From positions 1 to 6,862 of the forward strand of contig SXPO01000151.1 in NCBI GenBank assembly GCA_005793285.1: a stretch of 6,862 nucleotides of DNA, read 5' to 3'. Both the position numbers and the translations under genes were made by a program. This document shows positions 5,281 to 6,862 of this stretch, piece after piece. How positions within the stretch are numbered: position 1 is the stretch's first letter; every line of letters starts with the position of its first letter. Under the pieces are notes generated by a model. That model did no database searches, was not told the origin of the DNA, and worked only from the letters and a program-made list of their open reading frames with translations. This DNA comes from Nitrospiraceae bacterium. GTDB taxonomy: Bacteria; Nitrospirota; Nitrospiria; Nitrospirales; Nitrospiraceae.

Positions 5281-6862
5281 GTGAACTCTCCCCCTCTGCC
5301 TCATAACCGGCCTTCGGACTTAATCGTCGAGGGCGCGCGGCAGAATAATCTGAAAAACATCTCGCTCCGCATTCCCCATGATCGAGTGACTGCCATCACC
5401 GGCCTATCCGGGTCTGGAAAATCGTCATTGGCCTTCGACACGATTTTTGCCGAAGGCCAATGGCGCTATGTCGAGTCCCTCTCGACCTATGCCCGCATGT
5501 TTCTCGACAAGGTCGCCCGCCCCGATGTGGATCGCATCCAGAACGTGCGCCCCGCCATCGCAATCGAACAAAAAAACCAGGTTCGCACCGCCCGCTCAAC
5601 CGTCGGCACCACGACAGAAATTGCCGACCTGCTGCGCCTCCTCTTTGCCAAGATCGGCAAACCGACATGCCCCGATTGCCGCCAAGAAGCGCGCACCTTT
5701 CAGCCGGACGCTGTCGCCGACGATCTCCTGCTTCGCTTTCCCGGCGCGCGGGCCATGGTCCTCTTTCCCGTCGCAGCCCCCTCGCCGAAACAAACGCCTC
5801 TTTTTGTGCAATCGCTCTTGACCCGCGGGTTCACCCGGATCAAGACAGCCGGTGACATCCTCGATCTCCATGAGACCACAGCGACGGCACTGCAGGGACA
5901 GTCGATCCTGCATGTCGTGCTCGACCGGCTGGTGATCGGCACAGACAATCGATCACGCCTGGTGGAAGCGGTGGAAACCGCGTTCCGTGAAGGTGACGGC
6001 AGTTGCGCCGTCGACGTGATCGGCCAGGGACTTCAGAAATACAGCACGTCGTTCCTCTGCCAGCAATGTGGCAGGACGTTTGAGACCCTCAGACCGGTGC
6101 TCTTTTCATTCAACCATCCGCTCGGCGCCTGCCCCGACTGCAAGGGCTTCGGCAACGTGCTGCACTACGACCCGGAGCTGGTCATTCCCGACCACGACAA
6201 GTCACTTGCGCAGGGCGCCATCGAACCCTGGAGCAAACCCAGCGCGGACTGGTGGCAGAAACGGATGCTGCTGGCTATGAAGCGGCAAGGCGTAAACATC
6301 ACAGCCCCGTTCAGGCTGCTGCCCAAGGAGACACAGCAAGCGCTCTGGAAAGGTGACAAGTCATTCGAGGGCATTGACGAGTTCTTCGAATATCTGGAAG
6401 CCAAACGGTACAAGCTGCATGTGCGCGTGATGCTCAGCCGCTACCGCACGCCGTTCGATTGTCCCGGCTGCCACGGAAGCCGTTTGAGGCCTGGCGCGCG
6501 CTTCGTGAAGATCGCGGGGAAAGACATTCATGACGTCACGGAATGGACGATCGAGGCTCTCGGCTCCTGGCTCGACTCATTGACCTTGCCGCCGTTTGAA
6601 CGAAACATCGCCGCGGATATCTTGCGGCAGCTGAAGGCCAAACTGGGGTTTCTGCTGCGCGTCGGCCTGAGCTATCTCACGCTCGCCCGGCAGACTAAAA
6701 CGCTCTCGGGAGGCGAAGCGCAACGGGTATCGCTGGCGAACCAACTCGGCGCCAGACTAGTCGGCGCCCTCTACGTGCTTGATGAACCCACGATCGGGCT
6801 CCACGCGCGGGATACGGACCTGCTTGCGGGAATTCTCAAAGAGCTGTCAGCCGCAGGCAACA
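5281..6862 (+). CDS. uvrA: Excinuclease ABC subunit UvrA, N-terminal 527 codons (runs off window)
   Basis: UvrA is the ATPase that scans DNA for bulky damage and loads UvrB to start nucleotide excision repair in the cytoplasm. GTG 5281 follows GGAG (5269-5272) by 8 bases; the frame has no stop to the window edge. Numbering from the GTG: VEGARQNNLKNISLRIP (16-32) is the conserved UvrA opening; GLSGSGKSS (41-49) is Walker A; RSTVGTTTEIADLLRLLFAKIG (105-126, cited by its ends RSTVGT and LLFAKIG) leads into the UvrB-binding insert (about 128-250); Cys260, Cys263, Cys284 and Cys287 form the first zinc module; CPGCHGSRL (394-402) is conserved; LSGGEAQRV (475-483) is the ABC signature; VLDEPTIGLH (499-508) is Walker B with catalytic Glu502. 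This completes the first nucleotide-binding half; the second half lies outside. An extra CPDC (130-133) occurs in the insert. Identity is secure; whether the full protein is single-length or a tandem double UvrA cannot be seen. Confidence 0.96.
   Translation, partial: MNSPPLPHNRPSDLIVEGARQNNLKNISLRIPHDRVTAITGLSGSGKSSLAFDTIFAEGQWRYVESLSTYARMFLDKVARPDVDRIQNVRPAIAIEQKNQVRTARSTVGTTTEIADLLRLLFAKIGKPTCPDCRQEARTFQPDAVADDLLLRFPGARAMVLFPVAAPSPKQTPLFVQSLLTRGFTRIKTAGDILDLHETTATALQGQSILHVVLDRLVIGTDNRSRLVEAVETAFREGDGSCAVDVIGQGLQKYSTSFLCQQCGRTFETLRPVLFSFNHPLGACPDCKGFGNVLHYDPELVIPDHDKSLAQGAIEPWSKPSADWWQKRMLLAMKRQGVNITAPFRLLPKETQQALWKGDKSFEGIDEFFEYLEAKRYKLHVRVMLSRYRTPFDCPGCHGSRLRPGARFVKIAGKDIHDVTEWTIEALGSWLDSLTLPPFERNIAADILRQLKAKLGFLLRVGLSYLTLARQTKTLSGGEAQRVSLANQLGARLVGALYVLDEPTIGLHARDTDLLAGILKELSAAGN
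5423..5465 (+). other. Long hairpin inside uvrA, just after the Walker A codons
   Basis: CGTCATTGGCCTTCG (5423-5437) pairs with CGAAGGCCAATGGCG (5451-5465): 12 perfect inner pairs, one G-T pair, then two more pairs, around a 13-base loop containing a T run. It covers codons for the conserved S-L-A-F and A-E-G-Q residues, so part of the symmetry comes from protein constraint, but the codon choice completes it. In mRNA it would be a strong stem about 145 bases from the start codon. Any effect on translation or transcription is inference. Confidence 0.5.

Overview
The window reads as ordinary chromosomal DNA from a GC-rich, diderm (Gram-negative-type) bacterium. The evidence is an outer-membrane TolC-family protein, an outer-membrane-type lipoprotein, strong Shine-Dalgarno sites and Sec signal peptides. 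The style of the TolC and UvrA proteins and the gene mix remind me of Nitrospira or relatives (Nitrospirota). That assignment is inference from recall and has not been tested.

Layout, left to right: (1) the 3' end of a zinc-dependent M28-family peptidase gene (to 592). (2) A 271-base gap with two operator-like palindromes, then a Sel1/TPR-repeat lipoprotein gene (864-1922) that is poorer in GC than its neighbours and has an unrecognised C-terminal half. (3) Converging on it with only 7 bases between stop codons, a minus-strand gene for a small secreted protein of unknown function (1930-2352). (4) Divergent from that, a complete TolC/OEP-family outer-membrane factor (2418-3983). The two divergent genes appear to use promoters whose -10 boxes overlap. 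(5) Nine bases after the TolC stop, a CPBP-type intramembrane protease gene (3993-4696) broken by an in-frame TAA and a later frameshift. (6) A small four-helix membrane protein resembling the GlpM/DUF3147 group (4847-5185), preceded by a short heptamer repeat. (7) The 5' part (527 codons) of uvrA, the DNA-damage recognition ATPase of nucleotide excision repair, open from 5281 to the window edge.

The genes do not form one obvious pathway. Only the tolC-CPBP pair is close enough on one strand to be an operon, and no membrane-fusion protein or inner-membrane transporter partner for the TolC protein lies in the window. I see no tRNA, rRNA, CRISPR array, transposase or phage gene. I did not find a convincing undescribed multi-gene system. 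The most interesting items are the overlapping divergent promoters, the decayed CPBP gene, the palindrome pair upstream of the lipoprotein, and the two proteins with unrecognised domains.
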